The notes under the pieces are model-generated. The model saw only the letters and a list, made by a program, of their open reading frames with translations. It was not told where the DNA came from and made no database searches. 64,000 nucleotides of DNA from Rutidosis leptorrhynchoides (taxonomy: Eukaryota; Streptophyta; Magnoliopsida; Asterales; Asteraceae), in NCBI RefSeq assembly GCF_046630445.1, contig NC_092333.1, positions 2,070,001 to 2,134,000 of the forward strand. Direction: 5' to 3'. Position numbers and translations under genes: made by a program. Position 1 is the stretch's first letter. The number at the start of each line of letters is the position of its first letter. Below are positions 1-12,207 of this stretch, one piece after another.

Positions 1-757
1 TTTAATTGTAAAGTAAATCTGAATGATATATGTGACTGTAAAGCTTGATCCATGAATAAAGTATGATATATTAAACCATAAAGAAACCGTCCCATGTGAA
101 AATTGGAATCTGGATATCTGGCCAAGACACTACGAGTTACGCGTAGCTACCTACTAGTTTCGCGTAGAATCATTTAGTACGAGTTTCGTGTAGTACCTAC
201 GCGTTTTGCGTAGGTTTGTTTTCGTCTTTTCTTGGTCTTGTTCTCGGTTGATCATTTGTTGACGTATATTGACTTGGAACTTTCGTTTTAACAATTTTCT
301 TCGCTCTTCTTGAGCTTGCGTATTTTTCGTCTCTTTGTTCTTGATTTCGGATAAACGTTTTCTTGATGTATAATTCGTTTAAATCGCCGTTTATCATCTT
401 TTCTTCCAACTTTAAGCTCGCGTATACTTTTGGTCACTTTTCTCGTAAAATGTGAATCTAATGTCCTTATAAATGATAAAAGTATATGAAATATAAATGA
501 TATTGCGTCAAAATATATGTTTGTTTATAGCAATATCATTCATATGTTTTTAACTTGGAATACACTTTGTATGCTTTGTAAACTTAATCAATTGATCATA
601 TAGATATTATCTTAACTTTTGATTTCTCTTTTTCCGATATTATGAACGTTACTTATATGTATATATGTTGTTTACTATTACTATTTGACTTTGACCAACA
701 CCTTAATGTGCATGCTATTGATTCATAACTAACATTAGTTTTATGCATTTTAAATTT

Positions 758-829
<72 letters not shown>

Positions 830-2372
830 TAATAAGGAGAAAGTCTTTGATGCCCCTTACTTTATGCATATAAAATGTAAAAAATAAGAGGTACAACTAT
901 AAAGTAATCAAAAAGTACAAGGTAATACTGAGTTTTTATAAACCATGTATTTTCTATCCGAGAACAATTAAATTGTAACGAAGAGAGTAATATAACATTA
1001 TAGTTATACCATTCATAAGTATATATTCCTTTTCCATTTCTTTGGTAACCAGCGAATTTTCTGACCGCCTACTGTTTCGCCGTTTCTCTCATACATGATA
1101 CGAGCACATTGAGATCTACTGTTCTCTGTGGCTTTGGTGACAACTGAAGAATTAGGTAGTTGTTGACGTCGATAGATGGTCTTCACTTCCGTTATGTGAT
1201 CTCGAAGCATTTTGGTTCTCTTTTTCTTTTCTAATCTAACCTCTCAGCCGAATCTTTGTCTTCTCCTATGGTATGGGGGTTTCTGGTTTATTTTCGGTTT
1301 GAATTCTGTCACCGATGTATTGTTTGCGTTAGTCATTGTAAGTTGTTGTATGTTGGGAGTGTCGTTTAAGTTCATCTTGTGATAGTTTGCAAATTGTTTG
1401 GTTTTGATTTGGTATAGGTTATGTGTGCTTGTGCAGCCAAAGGGTTAAGTTTGTTTGTGTAGTTAATTTGATTCTTGTTATATTGTTTGTGGTGATCTTC
1501 CCTCTTACGTTTTCTTTCTCACATCCTCTTTCTCGTACTCTTCATTTTGCATCTTCCTCTTTTATCCCTTTCCCCTCTTCCTTCGGTAGTTAGTTCATTT
1601 TTGCGATGTTTGTTCCATCCTGCTCAACCTCGATTTCCTTTTAGATGAGAGTAACGAATTTTCTGTCAGTTTTCATCGCGTTCCCCGGCCTTCGGATTTT
1701 CAATCTGTTCAGCCATCATTAGGTAGTGTTTATGTTAGTTGGCTGTTGTTTGGCTTTGGTTTTGATATGGGTGTCATTTGGTTCCCCGACGATGGCTTTT
1801 TGTATGTGGTGTCAATCGAGGGGGATATCCTAGGCGGTAGTGAAAATCGGGTTTGGTTGACTCTTAGTATCGAGTTTCATTTTTGTGTAGATTTAGGAGT
1901 TGCGTTGGTGTTTGGTCCTTGATCGAGAATGTTGTTTGGGCGGCTTGTTCCATCACTATGGGTTTGGTTTTCCATTTGGACGGCTCATTTATGCAATGAC
2001 TCTTCCCCCATGTGTTTTGTGAGGTTATAAGGCTTCTCGCGAGTTTCACTTGGTTCGCTTTCATTTGGTTATAAGGTGACTTCTTATGTTGATGTGTTGG
2101 CCTGCATCACATCAAGTCTTGGGGGGTTTTGGCTTTACTGGAATTTATTTCTTGTTTATGTATTGTTGAAATGTTGGTAATTGTAGTGTGTATGGTTTGT
2201 GTTCAATAATAACGTTTATAAATCGTTGGAGCAGTTCAATGGGCTTGTTAGTGTGCATCACATTGTAACTCGTTCTCTTAGGATTACTTTTATTTTAAAA
2301 TTATGCATTTTTGAAAGAAAAAGGAAAGATCGAAAAGAAGTGAAAGGATTCTGTATCTCTCCACTGTACTAA
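1..2372. other. Unassigned intergenic DNA
   Basis: I find no gene here that I can support. Positions about 130-216 hold a cluster of short CGCG-containing repeats of the type GTTTCGCGTAG. Positions about 764-826 are a (TA)n tract. From about 1260 to 2290 the plus strand is T/G-rich, as expected of a transposon untranslated region, but I cannot assign it to a family. The short open frames at 1013-1210 and 1864-2064 (minus) show no recognisable domain and no gene structure. Confidence 0.5.
764..826. repeat. (TA)n microsatellite
   Basis: Uninterrupted alternating TA of about 60 bp. Open frames reading IYIYIY over such tracts are artefacts. Confidence 0.95.
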
Positions 2373-3779
2373 GACCACTTCCAACCATTATGTCATTCCT
2401 CTTTAGGACAGATCGGTACAACAACGTCACATCAGATTTCTCTCTCCATTTCTTTGCCATCTCCTCTCCATGACATATCCATGACACATGACTATCAACC
2501 ATGACACTTCCTCCCCACACATGGCCCCACCTTTTTTATTATTTAATATTTAAACTTATTATATTATTATTCGAATTATTTATATTATTATTATTAATTA
2601 TATTTAATATATAAATTATTAAAATGAATAAAAAAATATACAAATAATTAAAATACATTAAGTAAAATAGCATTACATTAAAATTAAAAATTACATTAAA
2701 TTTTAAACTATAAATTAACTTAAACATACACGTCATCTTAATCTTCGTCTTCATTTTCACTTCATACAACATGTTCAGTTGGGTATGAAGTTCCTACTTG
2801 TTGAGTGTGTCGAACACGGAAGTTAGTCGGATGATTCCAGATGTGTTCGATAAGTTTTTGTCGAAGTAGATGACGAATGGTCGAGAATCGTAATTCTTTA
2901 TGAATGCGAATGTGCGCTTCAACCCTCTCCTCGACTGACCTTCTCGGACGACGAGCCGACGTTGTCTTCGATGATCATATTGTGCAATATAACACATTTG
3001 AACATAATTCTTCAGATTCCTGCGAGAAAGAATTGTCGGCACGAGTATTTAATGATTTGCCAACGACCTTGAAGCACTCCGAATGCTCGTTTGGATTCTT
3101 AATATTTTTTAAAATCTAGCAACCTGGTAGCATCCCACTTTTGACGGAAATATAAAAAATAATCCAGAATTGATTCTTGAGAGTATGACATTATACATTG
3201 ACATATGCATATAAACAATGGCATGCTCATCCAATAACGTCTTCGAAAACAATATCCGGGGAAAGTCGGCTATTCATAAAAATAATAATTACACAAGTGC
3301 ATAGTTGTTCCCTCTCGATCTAATCTTCTAGTTGCCCTTGGAATCGGTTCGACAATTTCTTCATCTTCATAATCACTTATCATATGAAGCAAATCGAGTC
3401 CGGCAACCATAAAATTAGAAGTCGCAATATCTATTGTATCTTGAGTAATATTATCAATAACCTTTTTAGGTATTTTTTTAGTAATATAAAATAGATAGTT
3501 AAATGGATAATTTGTGGTGTGACATATTGAGATAAATAAAGTGAAGGAGGTGTGTGAATATATATGCTAAAAAAACATTGAAAATTAAATATCTTGAAAA
3601 TAGCCATTAATGGCTTCGACGGCTATAATTCTTCAAGATGGCCTGTGTTTGAAAATGTTTTGGGATAAAAACTTGCAGCACGAACCAGTTGAAGCACGAT
3701 GAGGGCGAGGCATATCAACAACACTGCCAATGGTGCTCTCGAGGAGGCGAGCCTTGTGCCAGCCCTGTTAAAAGTCCTC
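2373..3779 (-). mobile_element. PIF/Harbinger element, deletion derivative
   Basis: The ends are flanked by TAA on both sides (2370-2372 and 3780-3782), the 3-bp target duplication of PIF/Harbinger elements. The terminal inverted repeats are imperfect: GACCACTTCCAAC at the left against GAGGACTTTTAAC read inward from the right. Inside, the minus strand keeps pieces of a Harbinger transposase. Superfamily and orientation are well supported; the exact right end is less certain. Confidence 0.6.
2790..3420 (-). pseudogene. Harbinger (PIF-type) transposase remnant
   Basis: Read on the minus strand from about 3420, the translation gives an acidic start (DYEDEEIVEP), then RRRYWMSMPLF, which fits the FRRRFRMSRPLF region ahead of the Harbinger DDE core. 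A piece with DYFLYFRQKWDAT follows. The sequence then jumps to KRAFGVLQGRWQIIK and CVILHNMIIED, which correspond to the C-terminal signatures RAFGVLQARW and CIILHNMIIED. The stretch between these blocks, which holds most of the catalytic DDE core, is missing, and there are several in-frame stops. It is a dead internal-deletion copy. An intact family member would be expected to be over 350 residues. Confidence 0.75.
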
Positions 3780-3802
3780 TAATAGACATTTAATCATCAT
3801 AA

Positions 3803-4840
3803 GAGCACGAAGTGTCGTTCAGTGTCCTTTTCCAGTGTCCATTTGAGACACTAGAATTGACTGGGGAGAGAGAAACTGGAGGTGTCATTCAGTGTCCATT
3901 TTTAATGTCCATTTTTTATTTTGTACTCTTTTTCTAACAAATTATGTTTATTTAGTTTTAATTTTATAAAACAAAATTAATACTTAGGTAAACATGAATA
4001 AAACATTACACTAACAGAAAATTGAATATATATCAAAATATGATTACATAAACCTAAAATACGATTATATAAATTAAATAACTATTAAATAAACTAAAAA
4101 TACAATTACATAAACTAAAAAAACAATTACATAAACTAAAAATACGATACATAAAATTATGGTATTGTCTCGATCGTGTCATCACTCACAAATCCATGCT
4201 CACTACTCTCGTGAGAAAGGTCCTCCAAAAATATTCTTAATATACAACTCGATTTGTTTCGAGCATATTATTGCTATTCCGAGTATTTTGGTTCATTCAA
4301 CATCGTTTTAAAGCCACTAGAATACCTCTGATTCTTCAACCCGATATAAAAACTCGAACGCCTCGCTTCACATTTCGTCTAAAATAATCGAACCAAGTAG
4401 ATAAATTAATGATGGATACAACAACATTCAATGTATGTTTCATACTTCATACTACTGTAGTGTTTTTTCATATCGTCGGTTAAATATCCACCGTAATGAA
4501 TGTCGAAAGTAACAATGTCAGTAAAGATAATAGTTTTGAAGTTTTTTTTATCAGTGAAAGTGTATAGAAATATGAGAGTGAATGTGTGTAGAAACATGAG
4601 ATGATTTAATGTGTTTATATAAGTTTCAAAAAATTATTTAAAAAGGAAATGAATGTAAAATTATAGATACTAACGGTTAAAAATTCAAAATTCAACGATG
4701 AAATTCGTCCACTTCAATTTCGGATAGCTGACGGTGGTTTCACAACGCCGGCTAATGACGTCGGCGCGGTGTGGTTGAATGTTCCGTCCCTGGCGTCAGT
4801 GAGCAACAACGGTGGAGAATACCCTCGACATCCGGTGCTC
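3803..4840. mobile_element. PIF/Harbinger-type non-autonomous element
   Basis: TAA flanks both ends (3800-3802 and 4841-4843). The terminal repeats are GAGCACGAAGTGTCG at the left and GAGCACCGGATGTCG read inward from the right. The interior is AT-rich; I recognise no transposase block in it. It sits only 20 bp beyond the right flank of the preceding Harbinger element. Confidence 0.65.
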
Positions 4841-5072
4841 TAACGATCATCATACAAATTTGAATACTGCAACAACTAACTAACTAGATAACAGTTTTAC
4901 TCAAAACGAAACAAGCACCACATTATTACAAACATAGAATCCACAATTACAATATTTAGGCTATTTCAAACTTCAAGATATGTGCTTTTCAAGTACAATA
5001 TCAGAAGTTAGGTAGGTAGGTAGATGGAACCCATAAATTAATGAGCAACGATGATGGTATGATATGATTTAA

Positions 5073-6651
5073 CTAGGGATAAAGCTCAATGACAGAATGA
5101 TAGGTTTGAAGATGTTTTCGTATGTTATAACGAGTGAATCCAGCCTCATGAATCACATACGACCATTCTTTCAAACTTCTCTCTTTACCTTTAGTTGTAT
5201 GAGCCATCATCACCATATCGAGCATCAGTACCACTTCACTGAACTTCTTGTTGTTATCATCTTCTTCATTTAGTCCTACGATCGCCTCCACGATGATTAC
5301 CTTCCCTGTATCTTTCGGGATAGCCTCTCGACATTTTCTTAGTATCGCAATGCACTCTTCATCTCCCCAATCATGAAGTACTTTCTAATCAAGTACAATT
5401 ATTATACTAATTATTCGAGTAATAAATACACAAAATTAACAACGTACACGTACTAATTAATTTTATTTCAAGAAACAAGAAATGTATATACTTAATTGAG
5501 AATATATAGCAAACATTTAAGATGGAACGAATTGAAATACTCCCTCCCACCCAATTAAAAGTCCAATTTTCTGTCTACTTTTTCGTTGTAGCCTATTAAT
5601 TTTTACCAATTTTTATGTTTTACTTAAATAAAGTAAGTGTACAAAGGTAATTTAATCAAATATTTTTGTCTATTTATAAAGTAGACTATTAATTTGACAT
5701 AAATAAAAAGAAATGATAAAATATGGGAGGGGTGACTATTTGTTTTACAATATATACAGTATAGTAAGTTTATACAGAGTACTATAGACTCTTCGGATAC
5801 CATGCATGTTAATTTTAATATAAAATAAAGAAAAAGAAAAAACTAACCATTAAATAAGCAGCATCAGCCTTTGGAACTTGATCAAACATATCGCCCCCAA
5901 CATGTTCAACTCGTGTCGTCCATGATGGAGCTATTGATACGACATGAGGCAGATCAAAATTTATCCCTTTTTTAATCCATGGACAAGCCTCCAAAATCAA
6001 CCGTAACGCCGTGCCATCACCACCACCAACATCTACCACCGTTTTCAACCCCTCGAATACCTCTGGACAGCCTTTAACCACCGCCTCTACCGCCACCCGT
6101 GCATCACATGCCATTGCACCATCAATAAGCTTACTGTGACCTGGATTCATGGCCGCATATTTCCATACATCATCAACGCCGTGAGCCGCCTCAAACGCCG
6201 ACTCCTCCTTGCCTAGAACCCTAGCACTTAACTTGTGCCACGGTGACAGCATCACCGGACTGCTCTCTAGTAGCACGAAATCGGCCATGCTACGTTTTCC
6301 ATTTCTTGCTAGAAGCCGAGACAAAGGGGTGTTAACGTATCCAGTTACTGATGACGACGACAATGATGATGTTTCAGAAACGACCGGTTTTTGCTTAAAT
6401 ATCTTATAGTGGGATAAAAACCTCATGATTCGATACAACGAAGAAGGTGAACAACCGAGTTTTGACGCTAACTCTGTAAGCGTCATCGGGGTTTGATGGA
6501 TTTCGAGGATATCGGGTATTCCCAGCTCAATGGCACACTTGACCACAGCCATCGGGGTGAAACCAAATACATATTTCCATATTTCTACTTCTGATTCGTC
6601 GTCTTCTTCTTCTGATTTAATTATTTTCTCCGTTTTGATATCTGCCGACAT
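5073..6651 (-). CDS. SAM-dependent O-methyltransferase (COMT/ASMT-like), two exons
   Basis: This gene encodes a plant small-molecule O-methyltransferase that moves a methyl group from S-adenosylmethionine to a hydroxyl, probably of a phenolic, in the cytosol. Exon 1 is 6651-5848 (268 codons); a phase-0 intron (donor GTTAGT, acceptor TTAG) leads to exon 2, 5384-5073, giving 371 residues, normal for the family. An acidic N-terminus (about 1-22) precedes the winged-helix dimerisation domain (about 23-120). The SAM-binding loop VVDVGGGDG is at 205-213 and GGDMF at 252-256. The catalytic His in KVLHDWGDEE is His272; partner glutamates are Glu301 (IIVEAIVG) and Glu336 (KGKERS). All catalytic positions are present and neither exon has a stop, so it looks functional. 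Overall similarity is to proteins named acetylserotonin or xanthohumol O-methyltransferase-like, but the substrate cannot be read from sequence. The intron holds a Stowaway-like MITE. Confidence 0.93.
5540..5736. mobile_element. Stowaway-like (Tc1/mariner) MITE in the methyltransferase intron
   Basis: A TA dinucleotide is followed by CTCCCTCCCACCCAATTAA, and the element ends ATGGGAGGGGTGAC before TA. The CTCCCTCC terminus and TA target site are typical of Stowaway MITEs. The right end is degenerate. It lies wholly within the intron. Confidence 0.5.
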
Positions 6652-6733
6652 TTGTTTTAGTTTTTTAATTACGGAGTATTTCTTAATTAATTAAATTAAT
6701 GTTGACGGTACAAGCTAGAATGTAACAACTAAC

Positions 6734-6750
6734 CGGCTTTAAATAGAACA
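6734..6750 (-). promoter_or_regulatory. Probable TATA box of the methyltransferase gene
   Basis: On the minus strand the sequence reads CTATTTAAAG about 90 bp upstream of the ATG at 6651, a usual TATA spacing. It stands about 20 bp from the inner edge of the hAT MITE, so the core promoter survives but everything upstream is displaced by 836 bp. Confidence 0.5.
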
Positions 6751-6767
6751 AAAAAGCTACCTTGGAC

Positions 6768-6900
6768 CAGGGGCGGATCCAGGATTTTCTATCATTGGGG
6801 TCACAAAAGAATACTCCGAGTAACAAAATTTTAATTGACAAACTATCATTTTACAAGCTTCTCGAAAACATCTATCAACCATTGTAGTTGTAATAGGAAT

Positions 6901-6968
<68 letters not shown>

Positions 6969-7595
6969 AATAGACAAAACGATATGAAAAACGTTTTTCA
7001 GTTTCAACCTTTAATCTAGCAAGGTCGTCAATCCCTTTAAGTTAGCAAATCTTTCATCTAAATACATAAAATAAAATAAACATGATATAAACTAAAAAAC
7101 TTAAAACATAAAATTAATAAACTCTTAGATACTTGAGATACTGAATAACGCAATATGATAAAATAATTTTTATACATAAACACTTTTTAGTTAACTTCAA
7201 AATTAAAGTTTGATGAATTATTTAATGTATATTAATTGACTCTTAAAAAATAAAACTAAAAACTTAAATTATAACGTTGTAAATGTAAATGTACGATTTT
7301 GTGCTATATATTACGGAGTAACATGGTATAAAATAAAATACAGTAAATGAGCATCTTAAATAGCACGTGAAACATTTGATTTCAACTATTTGCTATAGTC
7401 ATATTATGGGTTGTAACTAATTGAAACGGGCTTAAACGATACAAACTGTTGGGCTGACTTTATATTTAATGGGGTCACTTATTAAAGTTCATAAAGTTCA
7501 AAGAACAAATAATATATAGACTATTTGATTAGTGGGATTCTGAAATGTTGAGTGGGGTCACGGGCCCCAGTAAACATACCATACCTCCGCCCCTG
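6768..7595. mobile_element. hAT-type MITE upstream of the methyltransferase gene
   Basis: The ends are CAGGGGCGGATCC and TCCGCCCCTG, forming a 10-bp perfect terminal inverted repeat. The 8-bp sequence CCTTGGAC is duplicated exactly on both sides (6760-6767 and 7596-7603), the diagnostic hAT target duplication. The interior is AT-rich, without a transposase, and includes a (TA)n tract. Confidence 0.9.
6906..6965. repeat. (TA)n microsatellite inside the hAT MITE
   Basis: Alternating TA of about 60 bp. Confidence 0.95.
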
Positions 7596-7603
7596 CCTTG
7601 GAC

Positions 7604-8299
7604 GCTATCTAGCTGCACCTAATTAGATTCATATATTATTCACTATACAATTGCATGTTGTGTTTAACTTGATATATGGAAAATGGATATGGATTGATAT
7701 GTGTGGGGTCTTTTTCTTGCCCAAACATTTACGAATAGGACTTATGGGCTTGTAGCCTAGGTGAGGAGCCATTTAGACTTGAAAAACTAAACATTGGGCA
7801 CTAATTATTCGTAGATAAATTTGTATTGAGTATGTGTTGCTCTCCTAAAAAAATAATTACGAATTATGATAACTAGTTTTGAATAATTTTTGTTGCTTTT
7901 GATTTTCATCATATATATTTTATAAATGTAATAATAATTGGGAATGATCTATTTTTACCAACAATGAAAGAATAATATGTATGTGTTGTTAGATGACATA
8001 CCTAAAATATGCAAAGAGTATTAGTCTTCATCTGGCCTGTCATAAGCGTTCAATTTGAATATGTAGAAAGTTATAATGTAAAAAAATTATACTAACTTTG
8101 TTTGGTTGAAACGTAAAGTAAAAACTTGATTAAATAACCTAAAATTATAATTGGACACATACAGAGAGTTTTACTAGTACTACGTAATTCAGTACAAGGA
8201 CTGTTTTTCAAAAAATAAAATAAAAATGATCAGTAGACGGACCATTGAAGGTCTGTAAAAACATAAAATTAATATGCATAGTGTATATAGTATCTTTGA
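7604..8299. other. Intergenic DNA, nothing recognised
   Basis: AT-rich sequence with no open frame above background, no repeat structure and no recognised element end. Confidence 0.5.
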
Positions 8300-8317
8300 A
8301 TAATATTTAACTAATAT

Positions 8318-8476
8318 TTTTTTTTTAAAAGACGAATTTGCATCAGCGGATCATTTATTTCAACGACCCTCATCATTTGCACCCATACACGCTAGAAGGA
8401 AACTCCTATCCGATTTACTTGGCAACTAATTGCGGGACCTGAGTTGCTTGGCAACTAATCACAGAAAATTGGAGAG
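8318..8476 (-). mobile_element. 5'-truncated SINE
   Basis: The element is flanked by an exact 18-bp duplication, ATAATATTTAACTAATAT, at 8300-8317 and 8477-8494. On the minus strand it runs into a poly-A tail (the T run at 8318). Its body shares the blocks GATTAGTTGCCAAGCAAC and GGAGTTTCCT..CTAGCGTG with the full-length SINE at 13174-13418. It lacks the tRNA-like head, so it is a truncated insertion of the same family. Confidence 0.85.
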
Positions 8477-8494
8477 ATAATATTTAACTAATAT

Positions 8495-9450
8495 ATTAAA
8501 ATTATATATTTATATTAAATATATAATTATAATTATATAATTTTATTACTTTTTACAATATATACTGTAATAAAAAAATAAAATATGCAAATGGAGAAAG
8601 CATAAATTTATAAGCAACACGTGTATTACACGTGTATATAAAAGAAACAAAAGAAAGGCCCGGTTTCCGGTTTGTAGATAACTAGCAAAGCTTAAAAAAA
8701 AAATTAAATAAAAAAAATAGGGACAATGACATTTGACCCGAAATGAACAATAGCTTTACTTTACCTTTTAGAATATAAGATAAAGGTAAATTATGTCATG
8801 TATACATTTTATTTTATGGAATTGGTCACGTCTATTATAATCTCTAAACATGAATTGAATTTAAAAAGTTGGCTTATTGTAGAATACTCAAGTCGTTTCC
8901 TATTATAGTTTTTTAACTGAATTTTTCTCTATATTAACACAACATTTTAGTATCATAAAAGATGAACATTGTACACATTTAAATAAATAACATAGTATAT
9001 GTCCATCTATAATTCACGAAACAGAATTTTTTTGAGACAAAATTCATTATTGTTAGTAAAATATCCCCTACCAATGCAATGTCTAAGGTGTCCTATCGGT
9101 TAAGAAAGACCGTCAAATTTTCATTGATCTTGGACCTCTCAATATAAATGTTCAAACCTCGCAACCGCATATGATCATGTGAGTGAAAGGAGGACCTATT
9201 TGGTAGAATTTAAACCTAGAGTTTGCTTTAGGGATTGACTCAAATCAGAACTAATAATTGCTTTAAAGATTGAATTTGCTGGAAATATATAATTGTTTTT
9301 GCTTTGTTAACAACGTGTAAAACACAAATAGCATGTTATCATCAGTTAGTATTATAAAGTGGAAAATAAATGTAAAACACAAATAGCATGTTAACATCAG
9401 TCAGTATTATAAGTAAAGTGAGGAAATAAAATTCACATAATATAATATTA
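8495..9450. other. Intergenic DNA, nothing recognised
   Basis: AT-rich, no gene. Two CACGTG-containing motifs (ACACGTGTA) lie close together near 8620-8640. A 30-bp phrase around ACACAAATAGCATGTTA is repeated at about 9313 and 9375. Confidence 0.5.
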
Positions 9451-9453
9451 TAA

Positions 9454-9796
9454 GACTACGGATAATGGTGACGCCTACGTGGAGTCAAAGAGTGGTACTT
9501 TTTGGGTATGACGCTGACATGGCAATGACGGGGGAATGAAGGAGTTGTAATGGGGGGCTTTTGTAAGGGCGTTTGTGGGTGATGTGTCAAAATATAATTG
9601 GAGGTTGGGTTAAAAAGTGGTGAAAAAAGTAGAAAAGAATTAAAATAAAAATAAAAAAAATCACAAACGCACATTTTCATGCCCGTGCTTTCTTGACAAA
9701 CGCCCCAACACAAACGCCCCATTCCGGGCGTTTGTGGGGCGTTTCTCACGACACATCATGGGCATCAGGGGCAAAAACACTGCATTATCCATGGTC
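9454..9796. mobile_element. PIF/Harbinger (Tourist-like) MITE
   Basis: TAA flanks both sides (9451-9453, 9797-9799). The inverted termini are GACTACGGATAATG and GACCATGGATAATG. The inner part is rich in GGGGCGTTTGTG phrases, also seen in the MITE at 59111-59896. The open frame inside (9456-9749, minus) is not a gene. Confidence 0.85.
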
Positions 9797-12021
9797 TAAA
9801 GTGGTCCATAATCAGTCCAATTTTGTAATTATCGAGAACGAATAATAACTTAGACGGTTTTAAACGCAGGTGGCTCCGAAATCACCACTATCACACCACC
9901 AACCACTATCACACCACCATCGCGCGACTATGTTGTGTGATGGTAGAAAAAAAGTTCGGCGTGATGGGAGCATCACGGAAAGAAGAAGAGCGTCAAGGAT
10001 GCTTGGGTCAATCAGATGTTGCCATTTTTTTAGATTTCTATTTTGTTTTCATTTTAAAAAAGTCCTAAAATTTAAAGGTTGTTGCGTATTGTTCATGTTG
10101 TTGAAGATCCGGTTGCTATGAGTGTAAATGAAATATATATCTAGAATATTTACAAAATTAGTCATTAGACTATGTAATAATTTATAGAAATAGGTAAATA
10201 GATTGCTTTTTTTAACTTGATCCATAAAGTTTTAATTTTGTAAATATATGATTTTATAATTTATTAATTATATATTTGTGAATTTAAATTATACTAATAT
10301 CTTTCTTATCTATAATAAGAAAAAAATTATGATGCCATATTTTTTGAAAAAAGCCCACGTGTGAAAAGCCCAACCATTAGATGACATTATTTAATTTTAA
10401 TCTGAGCCATCAAAATTCATAATGGCGTCATTTAGGTTTTGAAGAAGCAGTTGAGTTGTTTTATTACACTGGTGCCCTTAAGTCATTTACTAAAAAAACC
10501 GCCCGCTTAATTAGGGAAACAACTGGTTAAACTTTACACCCAAATCTCAAACGATCAGTTGATTTTTTTGATTGGATTGATGAACATTATATTGAAGCCG
10601 TCGTTGGATTATTTCGATTGGATTGACGAACATTGAATTGAAGCCGATTATTAAGGTGTTTTATATAAGGGAGAGGAATCTATGGAGTAATTAAACATGG
10701 TATTCTTTACTTACCAATTGTCAAATATATTAAGTTATTTTGGCATTTTATTGTAAAGAGCATCAGTTAATCTTTGTTCATGTGAAAGTACTACAAATTT
10801 ATACGGAGTATATCATATCTAATCTCACCCAATCGGATGCTAGGCGATTTATCTGAAATTCGGCGATTTATGTATATAAAATTATTATTCTTTAAAATCC
10901 ATTCATGTGTCTGTTATACAAATTATATTTTAAACTTTTGATTTTGTAGGCTTTATAATTTTGAATCTCCGAAATAGGATGTATATACTGCATAATTTTT
11001 ATTAGTATAGTGTATGAAATTGTTAGTTAAATTGTGTTTGTCTTGAAAAAATCTCTCATGTAAAGCATGTAATGTTTGTTATGTTTTAAAATTATAAGCT
11101 TTTAAATTATGATATGCTATAATCTGTTACTGCAGATTGAATGAAATAAGTTATATGTTATGTAGTGAAATATTAACTTATATGTTATGTATGTAATTAA
11201 TTAACTTAAAAAATCTCTCACGATTCTGTCTACATGTTATGTATGTAATGATTTTCTACTTTTTTTTGTATTTTTTTCAATTTACTGACTTTATATATCA
11301 GTGATTATTCTAAACTCTTATGCTGGTTTTCTCATTAAAGGGGAACAAAATGCGCGGTACAGTTACAAAGAACATTATTATATTTTTTCACAGTACATTC
11401 AAAGAAGGGTGTTTCTTCGATCTCTCCAATTTCGGTGTTTCTCCATGAGATGACAAAATCATGATCATCGATCATCGGTGGAAGATTATTCTGTACCGAA
11501 CAACGGAGGTTGTTCATTGTCCATCCTTTGAATTGCTCGTTGATGGCTTTCACACCGTACCGTTTGATCAAATCACCAGTTGGAAGATGAATACTACACA
11601 AGTCTCTGGTAAAAACTTATTTCGGAATAACCATTATTTTATTAAATACTATAAATAACATAACATTGTTTGATATTTGTAGTTATTTTATAAATGCTAA
11701 TACTGTTTGTAATGAGGCCATGTAAGGTTTGATGTTCTTCCCTTTCTTTCTCGGGTTTTTTTTCTTTTCACTTGCATGTATTCATCAAGTTTATTGAATT
11801 ATATATGTGAATTCTTCTTTCATTAATTCAAGATGACTTCCTTGCATTACAAATTTTGTACTAGAATGTGTTGTCGACTCAGATGTGGTTGCCCTACCTG
11901 CAGAGAATCAGTTGCCGCTTAGGGGATACATTTTCCAGATGACTTAGTTTTGGACCAAGACAAACTTGCCAAAGCATTTAAAAGGTAGCTTTACAAGTTT
12001 TTTATGCTGTTATTTTTCTTA

Positions 12022-12207
12022 GGAAAATGCTAATGACAACCCTAAGGGTTGTCATTAAGGAATCTTTACATGTATGTTTTGATTGTACAATCTAAATAAT
12101 CACATCTTTTCATGAAAAAAACTACCCACTAACTTGCAAATGTACAACTATTTTTGTATTAAAAAATTTCTTAATGACAACCCTAAGGGTTGTCATTAGC
12201 ATTTTCC
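12022..12207. mobile_element. Mutator-type MITE with fold-back ends
   Basis: Terminal inverted repeats of about 40 bp begin GGAAAATGCTAATGACAACC and each contains its own palindrome, GACAACCCTAAGGGTTGTC. The 9-bp duplication TTTTTCTTA is exact on both sides (12013-12021, 12208-12216), which fits Mutator-like elements. It is 186 bp long and non-coding. Confidence 0.9.

Noticed and set aside
9456-9749. 97-codon minus-strand frame
   Set aside because: It fills a Harbinger MITE end to end and has no domain.
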